In this document: piece after piece, positions 9,646 to 18,400 of the stretch
Layout of the letters: the number at the start of each line of letters is the position of its first letter
How positions within the stretch are numbered: the first letter of the stretch is position 1
Assembly: GCF_001296045.1 (NCBI RefSeq)
Contig: NZ_LJHS01000019.1
Span: forward strand, 169,283 to 233,282
Length of the DNA: 64,000 bases
Source: Rhizobium sp. AAP43
GTDB taxonomy: Bacteria; Pseudomonadota; Alphaproteobacteria; Rhizobiales; Rhizobiaceae
Direction of reading: 5' to 3'
The notes under the pieces: generated by a model
Databases searched by the model: none
The model's input: the letters and a program-made list of their open reading frames with translations, nothing else
What the model was told of the DNA's origin: nothing
Program-made: the position numbers and the translations under genes

Positions 9646-10736
9646 CGCGTCCAAAAGATCCATCTTCGACCGAAACTGGACAAGACAAGCCGCGCCGACC
9701 CGCTTCCTTTGCCGTCGCAAGCGATGAGAGCACGAGCGCCTCGGCTCAAAGCCCTGCCCGCGCACCGCGCAGCTTTGCCGCACCCGTCGAGATCGTCCCT
9801 GATGACCAAGACCCATTCATCGCCGGCACGGATGTCACCGAAACGCCTCAAGCTACCCCTCGCAAACGACGCTTTTCATTTGCCAAGCTGGCAGCCGGCG
9901 CCTTCAGCCTGCTTCTGTCACTGGCGATTGGCCTTTGGACCGACCAGTTGATCCGGGATCTGTTCGCACGTGCCGACTGGTTGGGCTATACCGCAGCCGC
10001 GGCTGCCTTTGTCGGCCTTGCAGCCGTCCTGGGCCTCGTTGTGCGGGAGGGCCTCGGTCTCTATCGCCTTGAAGCCGTCCAGTCGCTGAAGGCACAAGCC
10101 GAAGCCGCTTCCGCATCACGTCTGCGGCCTCCGGCACAATCCGTTGTTGACAAGCTTGTGTCTCTGGTCGGCCATCGTGCCGAGACGGCCCGCGGCGTGG
10201 CCGCGCTCACCGCATCAAAGGACGACATTATTGACGGCCCCCAGCTGATAGAGTTGGTCGAGCGGGAACTTCTGTCACCCCTCGACGCACAGGCCCGTAG
10301 CCTGATTCTGAACTCTGCCAAACGCGTCTCGGTCGTAACAGCCGTCAGCCCCCGTGCAGTTGTCGACCTCGCCTATGTCATCTTCGAAGTGGTGAGGCTT
10401 GTGCGCGCCATGGCAGAGCTCTATGGCGGCCGTCCAGGCTCTCTTGGCATGCTACGATTGCTGAGGGATGTCATCGCGCATTTGGCGGTCACTGGCTCGA
10501 TTGCTGTCGGCGACGGCATTGCCCAACAGGTCCTCGGTCACGGCCTTGCCGCACGGCTTTCAACACGGCTCGGTGAAGGGGTAATCAATGGCCTGATGAC
10601 GGCACGAATCGGTATCGCAGCCATGGACCTCTGCCGCCCCCTGCCTTTCCGGGCCAACAAGCGACCGGGAATTGGCGACTTCGTGTCAGATCTCACACCT
10701 TCGGTAACGGGAAGAGGCAGCAACACGACCACCTGA
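9642..10736 (+). CDS. YcjF-family (TIGR01620/DUF697) membrane protein
   Basis: A 364-residue inner-membrane protein of the YcjF/TIGR01620 family. A disordered, charged N-terminus of about 75 residues is followed by two membrane segments (LAAGAFSLLLSLAIGLWTDQLI and LGYTAAAAAFVGLAAVLGLVV). A C-terminal DUF697-like helical region (SPRAVVDLAYVIFEVVRLVRAMAELYGGRPG to MTARIGIAAMDLCRPLPF) includes the typical conserved end. The four-base ATGA overlap with ycjX indicates a two-gene unit and probably a membrane complex. Biochemical function unknown. Confidence 0.88.
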   Translation: MTRPKDPSSTETGQDKPRRPASFAVASDESTSASAQSPARAPRSFAAPVEIVPDDQDPFIAGTDVTETPQATPRKRRFSFAKLAAGAFSLLLSLAIGLWTDQLIRDLFARADWLGYTAAAAAFVGLAAVLGLVVREGLGLYRLEAVQSLKAQAEAASASRLRPPAQSVVDKLVSLVGHRAETARGVAALTASKDDIIDGPQLIELVERELLSPLDAQARSLILNSAKRVSVVTAVSPRAVVDLAYVIFEVVRLVRAMAELYGGRPGSLGMLRLLRDVIAHLAVTGSIAVGDGIAQQVLGHGLAARLSTRLGEGVINGLMTARIGIAAMDLCRPLPFRANKRPGIGDFVSDLTPSVTGRGSNTTT

Positions 10737-10869
10737 GAGCGGTCGCGACTTGACCTGTGACGTTTGTCGATTGTATCAGCGGAGACGAAAGGGTAATGCA
10801 ATAATACATTAACCATTTTCCGGCTACCGTATGTGCGGGCTCACTGGTTTCTCGTACCAAGGTTTATCG

Positions 10870-11415
10870 ATGTCTATTTGCTCCACTTCGACACTCGGCC
10901 GTTGCGCCGCGATCCTCGCCGCGGTGGCTCTGACACCGGCAACCGTTGCCGATGCGGCTTCGCGCGACAAGCGCTTCTTCGAATCCGTTGCAGGCATCTG
11001 GAAGGGGCCGGGAGAAATTGTCGCGGGCAAGTACAAAGGCACCAAGTTTACCTGCAACCTGACCGGCCTGGCCGCCGAAGGCCGGGAAACCGGCCTCAAG
11101 CTCGACGGCACTTGCCGCGTCGGCGTATTCAGCCAGCCAATGTCGGCCGTCATCTCGAACAAGGGTGATGGCTATAAGGGCCAGTTCCTTGATGGCGCAG
11201 ATGGCAAGGGTCTCGATATCGTCTCCGGCCAGGTCGCCGGCAATCGTGCCGTGATGGGCATCAATCGCGCCAAGTTGAACGGCGCAATGGTGGCGCGCCT
11301 CGATGAAGATGATTCGATGAACATCACAATTTCAGTCAAGGTTGAAGATCAAATGATCCCGGTCATCGGCCTCAAGCTGAACCGTCAGGACGTCGCGCAG
11401 GCTTCAAACGACTAA
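10870..11415 (+). CDS. Exported hypothetical protein (181 aa)
   Basis: Small exported protein. ATG at 10870 is preferred (AAGG ribosome site) over an upstream ATG at 10831. It begins with a signal peptide-like segment (CAAILAAVALTPATVADAA) that would be cleaved near residue 30. The mature part FFESVAGIWKGPGEIVAGKYKGTKFTCNLTG has two later Cys-bearing strands and looks like a small beta-barrel (lipocalin or calycin-like) fold, which is a guess from the strand pattern. I recognise no named family or function. A terminator follows directly. Confidence 0.75.
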   Translation: MSICSTSTLGRCAAILAAVALTPATVADAASRDKRFFESVAGIWKGPGEIVAGKYKGTKFTCNLTGLAAEGRETGLKLDGTCRVGVFSQPMSAVISNKGDGYKGQFLDGADGKGLDIVSGQVAGNRAVMGINRAKLNGAMVARLDEDDSMNITISVKVEDQMIPVIGLKLNRQDVAQASND

Positions 11416-11445
11416 GCGCCTTTTGAAACTTGAATGCTTACACGA

Positions 11446-11949
11446 TCAACCGCGCCACCAGGCGCGGTTTTCGTTTGCAACCTGAATTCCCGTCTGATCA
11501 CTCGCGCTCAACCAAGAAGCAACGCTGCGCCCAGACACGGCGAGATCAGGACGAATGTCCGCCAGGGGCAACAAGACGAACGCCCTCTGCGTCATGCGTG
11601 GATGCGGCAGCGTCAGAACGTCCACATGCAGTTCAATATCGCCATAAGTCAGGATATCGATATCGATCGTCCTTGGACCCCAACGCTCTGAGCGCACACG
11701 CTTCATCTCACGCTCAATGTCGAGACACGCAAACAGCAGAGCCTCAGGCTCAAGACGCGTCTCGATCGCGGCGCAAGCATTGTAAAAATCCGCCTGATCC
11801 GTCTTGCCCCAGGGCGGCGTTCGATAGAGCCTGGACACGTCGAGCACACGACAGTCCTCCCGCTCATCCAGACGCTGCAAGGCATGCGCCATTGCGGCCG
11901 CCGGATCGCCGAGATTGCCGCCAAGACCAAGCGTCGCGAAATGCCACAT
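11446..11949 (-). CDS. folK: 2-amino-4-hydroxy-6-hydroxymethyldihydropteridine pyrophosphokinase (HPPK)
   Basis: A 167-residue FolK that transfers pyrophosphate from ATP to 6-hydroxymethyl-7,8-dihydropterin in folate synthesis. Family motifs are GLGGNLGDP at the N-terminus, SRLYRTPPWGKTDQADFYNA, and RWGPRTIDIDILTYGD followed by LPHPRMTQRAFVLLPL, which hold the magnesium-binding DxD and substrate-binding Arg/His. ATG at 11949 is one base after the folB stop (TGACATG), so it is coupled to folB. It is the last gene of folP-folB-folK. Confidence 0.95.
   Translation of the reverse strand: MWHFATLGLGGNLGDPAAAMAHALQRLDEREDCRVLDVSRLYRTPPWGKTDQADFYNACAAIETRLEPEALLFACLDIEREMKRVRSERWGPRTIDIDILTYGDIELHVDVLTLPHPRMTQRAFVLLPLADIRPDLAVSGRSVASWLSASDQTGIQVANENRAWWRG
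11449..11471 (+). terminator. Intrinsic terminator overlapping the 3' end of folK
   Basis: Stem ACCGCGCC / GGCGCGGT with loop ACCA, followed by TTTCG on the plus strand. It would end the transcript of the exported protein gene, and it lies inside the last codons of the convergent folK. Confidence 0.7.
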
Positions 11950-11950
11950 G

Positions 11951-12322
11951 TCAGGCTCTGAACTGCTCAACGCTCACCTGCACATGGTCGAGGATGCCGG
12001 CGATCGGAGCACTCGGCTTGCGCACAGTGGCACGCACACGCAGAATTTCCGGAAACCGGTCGAGCAAACCGCGCGCAATTGCAAGCGCCAGAGCCTCGAT
12101 CAACTGCCGACGCGCACCCGTCACGATTTCTTCAATGACCTGAAACGCAATGCCGTAGTGCACGGTCCCATCGAGCGTATCGGTCTCGGCGGCAGCCTCC
12201 GCATCGACATCGAATTCTGCATCGACAAAAAAGCGCTGCCCAAGCACTGCCTCCTCGGCGAAGACACCGTGATGGGCAAAGAAACTACAGTTCTTCAAGG
12301 TAATGGTGAAGATGGCCGCCAT
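11951..12322 (-). CDS. folB: Dihydroneopterin aldolase
   Basis: A 123-residue FolB, a typical length. It cleaves 7,8-dihydroneopterin to 6-hydroxymethyldihydropterin and glycolaldehyde. The hallmark FFAHHGVFAEEAVLGQRFFVD contains the substrate-binding Glu of the family, and VRATVRKPSAPIAGILDHV holds the catalytic Lys region. ATG at 12322 is one base after the folP stop, with the same TGACATG junction as folB-folK. An upstream in-frame extension to 12403 is unlikely because it lacks family similarity and would overlap folP. Confidence 0.95.
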   Translation of the reverse strand: MAAIFTITLKNCSFFAHHGVFAEEAVLGQRFFVDAEFDVDAEAAAETDTLDGTVHYGIAFQVIEEIVTGARRQLIEALALAIARGLLDRFPEILRVRATVRKPSAPIAGILDHVQVSVEQFRA

Positions 12323-12323
12323 G

Positions 12324-13238
12324 TCAGGCGTGTCCTCCCGATTGTTCAGGCGCGCCGATTGCACGGCGCGCAGCGAGCATAGCATCGGCGACCAGCAGCG
12401 CATCCCGGTTCATCGCGACATTATGGACACGGAAAACGCAGGCACCAGCCATACGAAGGGCAACAGTGGTGGCGGCGGTCGCCACATCCCGATCCACCGC
12501 ATCGCGACCTGTCAGGGCACCGAGGAAGCGCTTGCGCGAAGTACCCACCAAAAGCGGCAGTCCATAGGCTCCGAGTTCTTCGATACGGGCCATCAGACCC
12601 CAATTTTCCTGCGGCGTCTCCTTGGCAAAGCCAAATCCTGGATCGAGCACTATGGCTTCGCGACGCACGCCGGCTCGTTCTGCAATCGCGAGCGAACGAT
12701 CGAGAAATGCAAACTGATCCGCGATCGGATCAGAAAGCCGCTCGCGATCGCGGCCCGTATGCATGATGCAGAGGCCAGCGCCCGCAGCAGCAACGACCTC
12801 GGCCATCGCCGGATCCCGCTGCAAGCCATAGACATCATTGATGATATGAGCACCGGCATTGAGAGCGGCAGCCGCAGTATCGGCTCTGTAGGTATCGACG
12901 GAAATCAGCGCATCGGTCGAGGCGACAAGTTCTTCGATCACCGGAATGATCCTGGCCTGCTCCTCTTTCGCATCCACTCCGGCCGCGCCCGGCCGCGTGG
13001 ATTCCCCGCCGACGTCGAGAATGGCCGCACCTGCCTCAAGGCAGCCACGAGCATGACGGACGGCTGCGTCCGTCGTTGCGTGCAGTCCGCCATCGGAAAA
13101 GGAGTCCGGAGTCACATTGACGATCGCCATCAGCGCGCCAATCTCACCCAACGGCAAGGAGCGCCCATGGCCAAGCTGCCAGATAAACTTGTTATCGATT
13201 GTCACCGGGCCTCTGTCGTGTTCGAGGAAAAGCTGCAA
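12324..13238 (-). CDS. folP: Dihydropteroate synthase
   Basis: DHPS, the sulfonamide target, condenses the pterin pyrophosphate with p-aminobenzoate. Diagnostic blocks are ALMAIVNVTPDSFSDGG (residues 36-52), DVGGESTRPGA, HIINDVYG, DPGFGFAKE, LLVGTSRKRFLG and the C-terminal RVHNV. It is 304 residues from a TTG at 13238; a GTG at 13205 is an alternative start and neither has a clear ribosome site. It is the first gene of folP-folB-folK and is divergent from the DUF922 gene. Confidence 0.95.
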   Translation of the reverse strand: MQLFLEHDRGPVTIDNKFIWQLGHGRSLPLGEIGALMAIVNVTPDSFSDGGLHATTDAAVRHARGCLEAGAAILDVGGESTRPGAAGVDAKEEQARIIPVIEELVASTDALISVDTYRADTAAAALNAGAHIINDVYGLQRDPAMAEVVAAAGAGLCIMHTGRDRERLSDPIADQFAFLDRSLAIAERAGVRREAIVLDPGFGFAKETPQENWGLMARIEELGAYGLPLLVGTSRKRFLGALTGRDAVDRDVATAATTVALRMAGACVFRVHNVAMNRDALLVADAMLAARRAIGAPEQSGGHA

Positions 13239-13307
13239 GGGTGGAAATCGCCTTCCGGCTCGGCTATGCCCGAAGGCTTCGGGGAATACAACATTGCGGA
13301 TTGAAGA

Positions 13308-13931
13308 ATGAAGAGAATACCCCGCCTCCGAACCGTTCTAATGATTGCATGTCTGGTTCTCGCCGTTTCTCCCGCAGCTCGTGCCGAAACGGTCGTGCGC
13401 AAGACAATCACCTATTTCGACATCGGCGGACGGAGTGCAGCAGATCTTGACGCGGAGTTGAGCCGCAAAGGACCACTGACCCAATCGACTGGTGGTCGTC
13501 ATCCGGGCGCCACACAGATCCGCTTCGGCGGCGACGTGACCTACGCCCACAGCGCCGGTCGCTGCGCGATCGATGACGCAACTGTGACCTTGAAGACGAA
13601 ACTAATTCTGCCCCGATGGAAGAACCGCCGGCGTGCCAATGCCGATCTGGGGCTGATCTGGGATGCCTTGTCCGCCGACATTAAACGTCATGAAGAGCGT
13701 CATGCCGAGATTGCCAAGCAGCATGCCTATGAACTCGAGCGCCGATTGAAGCGCTTGCGTCCGGAGGTGGACTGCGACCGGCTACAGGACCGCGTTTCTC
13801 TGGTGACGGAGGAAGTGACCCAGGCGCATGACAGAGCGCAGATGACGTTCGACCGAATCGAATCGAAAAATTTCGAAGACAGAATGATTCGGATCCTGCG
13901 CTACCGCGCACAAACGCGGCAGAAGCCGTAA
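13308..13931 (+). CDS. DUF922 family secreted Zn-dependent protease-like protein
   Basis: A 207-residue exported protein with a signal peptide (MKRIPRLRTVLMIACLVLAVSPAARA, cleavage near residue 26). The DUF922 core has YFDIGGRSAADLDAELSRKGP, then the HExxH-type motif HEERH near residue 129 (KRHEERHAEIAK), compatible with a metalloprotease site. The C-terminus is helical and basic. DUF922 proteins are predicted periplasmic proteases; substrate unknown. The HEERH motif and signal peptide are seen; activity is inferred. Confidence 0.83.
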   Translation: MKRIPRLRTVLMIACLVLAVSPAARAETVVRKTITYFDIGGRSAADLDAELSRKGPLTQSTGGRHPGATQIRFGGDVTYAHSAGRCAIDDATVTLKTKLILPRWKNRRRANADLGLIWDALSADIKRHEERHAEIAKQHAYELERRLKRLRPEVDCDRLQDRVSLVTEEVTQAHDRAQMTFDRIESKNFEDRMIRILRYRAQTRQKP

Positions 13932-14049
13932 AAAGTCATCCCGAATTTTTGCCAAGCGCAGATGCATGGCTGCACCAGCTTGCCCGAAACTTGCGCCGCC
14001 ACCTGTGAATAACTGGCAATTTGTGAGCGTAGAACTTGCGTGAAAACTG

Positions 14050-14197
14050 AAATAAGGTTGTGCTCAATCAACTTGCAGCAGCAACCTCATCCAAGTTCTC
14101 CCAGGCGCGTTCTGGTGCCGCAGGTGTTTCCTCCCTCGCCTGCCTGGCGATGCGCCCAATTGCCCCGCTCCCGCAAAAGCGAGAGCGGGGCTTTTTT
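14050..14197 (+). ncRNA. Candidate trans-acting small RNA with CU-rich anti-Shine-Dalgarno loop
   Basis: No protein gene explains the plus-strand terminator at 14162-14197. Upstream, a 7-bp stem GCAGGTG / CGCCTGC (14120-14126 with 14137-14143, one G-U pair) presents the loop TTTCCTCCCT, whose CCTCC is the complement of a Shine-Dalgarno site. An outer CCAGGC / GCCTGG pair (14101-14106 with 14142-14147) competes with or extends this stem. A stem with a CU-rich loop before a terminator is the layout of rhizobial trans-acting sRNAs (the alpha-r14/alpha-r15 type). The 5' end is a guess, and the element could instead be the 3' UTR of the DUF922 gene. Confidence 0.42.
14162..14197 (+). terminator. 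Strong rho-independent terminator
   Basis: Nine-base perfect stem GCCCCGCTC / GAGCGGGGC with a 12-base loop and a run of six T on the plus strand. On the minus strand there is no U-run, so it does not serve the ferredoxin gene. Confidence 0.88.
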
Positions 14198-14205
14198 AGG
14201 AAAGC

Positions 14206-14526
14206 TCAGCCCTGCCGCTCCGGCACATGCACGACGAGACCATCAAGATCAGCCGTAAGCTTGATCTGACAGGAAAGACGCGAGGTCGGTCGGACATCAA
14301 CGGCAAAATCCAGCATGTCTTCTTCCATCGGCGACGGAGTCCCGACCTTGGCGGCCCAACCATCGTCAACATAGACATGACAGGTAGCGCAAGCACAGGC
14401 ACCACCACATTCGGCATCGATACCCGGCACCGAATTACGAACGGCATTCTCCATGACCGTCGACCCATCCTGGGCCGCGATGTCGAAACGGGTGCCGTCG
14501 AACGCGACAATGGTAATATTGGCCAT
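14206..14526 (-). CDS. Adrenodoxin-type [2Fe-2S] ferredoxin
   Basis: A 106-residue plant/vertebrate-type ferredoxin. Cluster ligands are in CGGACACATC (Cys at 1, 6 and 9 of this motif, with one extra Cys between them) and the distal Cys in RLSCQIKL, in the adrenodoxin/putidaredoxin spacing C-x5-C-x2-C-xn-C. It carries electrons to monooxygenases or Fe-S biogenesis steps. There is no reductase or P450 next to it, so the partner is unknown. ATG at 14526 begins directly with [12 protein letters not shown], as usual for this family. Confidence 0.93.
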   Translation of the reverse strand: MANITIVAFDGTRFDIAAQDGSTVMENAVRNSVPGIDAECGGACACATCHVYVDDGWAAKVGTPSPMEEDMLDFAVDVRPTSRLSCQIKLTADLDGLVVHVPERQG

Positions 14527-14643
14527 ACTGTTAACCCATGCTCCGCTTGATTTTTACACGGGCGATGTCTTCCCCCAAATCCCGGGGGCAGTCAACACGC
14601 CCGACCATGCGGCCAATTGGCGGTCAATCCAGCCGCAAGCCTC

Positions 14644-15018
14644 TCAACGAGCAAGCTTCAAGATGAAGTGCTCAGCCGCAAGAACGGCAGCGCTGACGCT
14701 CGCGACGGTATCGGGCGTCACGCCCTTGGTTTCAATCAGTTCCGCAGCGGTGACGACATCCAGAGCGCCAACAGTCAGCGCCGAATTGCGCAACCGGGTT
14801 GCCGCCTGACGGGTTTCCGCCTGCGATGACCCGGCCGACAATGTCAGCAGGCAGCCGCGGGCCTGGCGGGCAAAGCCCTGCAGGAGTTCAAGTTCTGCTC
14901 CCTTGTCACCGCGCGTCTGCACGGCAATGGCAATCAGGTCGACCGGCCGAGTCTTGCTCGAGCCGGGTGCCCGTATGACATCTGGAGCCTCAAAGGCGAT
15001 GTTCAGAGCCGCAGTCAT
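14644..15018 (-). CDS. Hypothetical protein (124 aa)
   Basis: Small cytosolic protein with start chosen at ATG 15018 (GGAAGG ribosome site upstream); a longer in-frame extension to 15147 looks non-coding. The sequence is Ala/Leu-rich and mostly helical, with segments PVDLIAIAVQTRGDKGAELELLQGF, TRQAATRLRNSALTVGALDVVTAAELIE and VASVSAAVLAAEHFILKLAR. I recognise no domain or motif. It is divergent from the GPR-like gene, separated by 475 bp. Confidence 0.6.
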   Translation of the reverse strand: MTAALNIAFEAPDVIRAPGSSKTRPVDLIAIAVQTRGDKGAELELLQGFARQARGCLLTLSAGSSQAETRQAATRLRNSALTVGALDVVTAAELIETKGVTPDTVASVSAAVLAAEHFILKLAR

Positions 15019-15493
15019 GGAGGCCGTCCTTCCGTTATCCACTTCAAAGTTCCGGACGGCACAAATGACATGAGACCATCGACACCAGGTTAAGTGTCCC
15101 AAGACGGGACAGAAAAACCTGCCAATATGGTTAATGCTTTCGAACACGCGGGGATTAAACGGTTTTCCGGCTAAACCAAGGTTGAAATACTGTTAACAAG
15201 GGCAGAGGTGCTCCCCCGTCACCAAGCGCATTAATTGTATAAAAACCCCGAATGTGCCACTACGATACGGTAGTACGGGTCTGTAGCGGCAACTTGCATT
15301 GGATGCGGGCAGGAAAATATCGGGCTTGGGCGGGCTGGGACCACACATTTGGCCAGTTTCAGGTCTGAAAGGTGCCGCGTTCATTGTGGCGGTGAACAAG
15401 CAGCCGGTGTACGAAGGTGTGATCGGTGTCACGGACATGGAGCCAGACAGCGGTCGGCGTCACCGAATATGAGTGGTAACGAGGCGTAACCCT
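15019..15493. promoter_or_regulatory. 475-bp divergent intergenic region upstream of the GPR-like gene
   Basis: No convincing gene. It holds a TGTCCC-AAGAC-GGGACA inverted repeat (15095-15111), an ACTAC-GATACG-GTAGT palindrome (15259-15274) and an AT-rich stretch (ATTAATTGTATAAAAA, near 15230-15245) that could hold a promoter -10. It probably carries the promoters of both flanking genes and a leader for the large gene. Confidence 0.4.
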
Positions 15494-18400
15494 ATGGCGA
15501 ACAAGAAGTCTGACTCGATCGATGAAAGTGCGTTCCAGGCACTGGAAGCGGCGCTGAGCATCGACTTCGAAGACGAGGCGGCCCCTTCATCGAAGCAGGG
15601 CCCGCACGGCGATTCGGAAACGTTGGACGGCGGCACAAAAAAGCGCACGGCGGCAAACAAGCCATCGGACAAGCGCACCCCGCGTTCCGAGATGCAGTCG
15701 GAGCCGGCACCTAAGGCACCGAACCTCGCAGCCGCAAACGATGCCACACGTCGCCCGACCTCCGTTCTGTTGCGCCAGCTCGAAAGCACCTCGATCAGCC
15801 ACGCAGTTCGCAATGCAACCGTCATATCCGCTCTGTGGATCCTCGGCGCACTCGGCCTCACACAATTGCTCTACGGCGCAACGATCTGGCAGGCCGACAG
15901 CGTAGCCGAGGTCCTGGCCGCGCCTGGCCTGGTCGCGATTTTCGTCGGCACATTCCTGCCGATCATGCTTTTCTACGCCTTCGCCATCATGATGGCCCGT
16001 GCCCATGACCTGCGCAATGCCGCTCGATCCATGGCGGAAGTCGCACTCCGCCTCTCCGAGCCGGAAACGATCGCGACAGAGCGCATCATGACCGTTGGTC
16101 AGGCCGTTCGCCGCGAAGTCTCCGCGATGAATGAAGGCATCGAGCGCACAATCGCCCGCGCCACCGAGCTCGAAGCTCTGGTCCACGCCGAGGTTACCGC
16201 ACTTGAACGCAGCTACACCGACAACGAATTGCGCGTCCGCAGCCTCGTGCATGAACTGGGCGCCGAGCGCGATGCGATCGTCAACCACGCCGAGCGCATC
16301 CGCTCCTCGATCGTCGGCGCGCACGACCAGCTGAAGGAAGACCTTTCGCTCGCAACGGAAGAGATTTCCGTCCGCCTGCAGACCTCGGGCGAGGCCTTTG
16401 CCTCGATGATCGACACGCGCGCGGCGACACTGATGGAAAAGTCGGATGCTGCGGTCAACGCACTCGGCTCGCTCCTCGCTCACAAAACCGACAACATGGT
16501 CCAGACGCTGGCTGCATCCGGGATCTCGCTGTCGTCCGAATTCGACACACAGCTCAAGAGCCTCACCGATACGCTCGGCGCCCGCGGCCGCGAACTGCTG
16601 ACCGAATTCGAGACCCGCGCCTCGACCCTCGACGCCAACACCGAAAAGCTGAATTCGGCTCTGCATGATCGGGCCCGCCAGCTTAATGAAACGCTGCTTG
16701 AGCGCACCCGTGACATCGCCGAGAGCCTGAAGAGCGGCGAACGCAACATTTCCGGCTCGCTGGACGAAGTCCTGTCGACCCTCAACCTGTCGCTTGAAGA
16801 ACGTGGCAAGAGCTTTCGCCAGAGCCTGCAGGCAAGCGCCGATGACGCCATCGTCGACATGGATCTGCGCTCGGGGCTGTTCGAGGAACGCTTCCAGACG
16901 ACGATTGGCCAGATCAACACCACCTTCGATGACCGCGTCGCCGAATTCGCCAGCGCCTTCGACCAGCGCGCCGGCACACTCGACAGCAAGCTCATGGAGA
17001 GCCTTGCCCGCATCAACGAGACCGTCAATGGTGGCTCCGAGTCGATCGAAGGCATCCTGACGTCCAGCATCGACCGCCTGGGCACCACCCTCACCGACCA
17101 ATCCCTGGCCCTCGCGCTGAGCCTCGACACGAACCATCAGATGATGGACGAAACACTGTCGAGCCGCGCTCAGGAAATCGCCGATGCGATGTCGGCACGC
17201 GCCGCAGCGCTGACGGAAGGTCTGGAGACAGCCAAACGCAGGATCGAACAAGTCCTCGAAGAACGTGGCGGCGCCCTCTCCAGCGCGATCGTGGACAACC
17301 AGAGCCGCTTCGAAGAAACCTTGTCGAGCCGCGCCGAACAGGTGGTCAATGCGCTCGAGTCAAACCAGGATCGGCTTGCCGAGACTCTGGACGCCAAGAG
17401 CCGCAGCCTCGCCTCGCTGCTCGAAACCAAGAGTGCCGAGATCGCCGATACGCTCGAAACGAAGAGCCTTGAACTCGACATCACACTTTCTGGTCGCAAT
17501 GCTGGTCTTACCGAAGCATTGGACGCCACGAGCCGCAATCTCGCCTCTCTGCTGGATGCGAAGAGCGCGGAAATTGCCGACACGCTCGAGACCAAAAGCC
17601 TCGAACTCGACCTGACCCTGACGGCCCGTAGTGCCGACCTTTCCGAGACCCTTAACGAGAGCCAGCGCCGCCTCGACCAGAGCCTCGAACAGCGCGCAGC
17701 CGGCATCATCGAAAGCGTCGCTGACGCCGACCGCCGCATCGATTCAGCCTTTGCCGACAAGGTCGATGTAATCCGTACGGCCTTTGGTGAAAATCAGGAC
17801 CGGCTGGACATGTCGCTGGCCAGCCATACGAGCTATCTCGCATCGACCCTGGAAGACGCTTCCGCCACCCTGTCCCGCACCCTCGGCGACAACACCGGCA
17901 AAATCGTTGACGTGGTCACGTCAGGTGTGAACGACATCGACAACCGTCTTGTCGGGACCCACGAGCAGATCCGCGACATCCTGGAAGGCCGCGCCCAGGC
18001 AATCGCCCAGACGCTCGACAACGGCCAGCGCTCGATTGCCGACACGCTGGGCACCGCCCAGACCACCATGGCCGACACGCTGGGCAGTGCACAGCAGGCG
18101 CTCGCCACGACACTGGGCGATGCCCAACAGGCTCTCGATCACACGCTCAGCGAACACGGAACGTCGATCGGGGCATCGGTCGCGGCCGGCGCGAGCATGC
18201 TGGAGATGAGCCTTGAAGATCACGAGGAAAGCCTGCGCAAGGCCATCGACGACAGCAGCCGCATGCTCGATGACCGCCTGCGCGGCACTGCCGGCGCGCT
18301 GACCGAACAGATCCGTGATGCCGCAGGCGATATCACGCGCTCGGCCCAGGACTTCTCCGGCGTGGTAGAACAGTCCGTCAGTGGCATGACCTCGCGTCTC

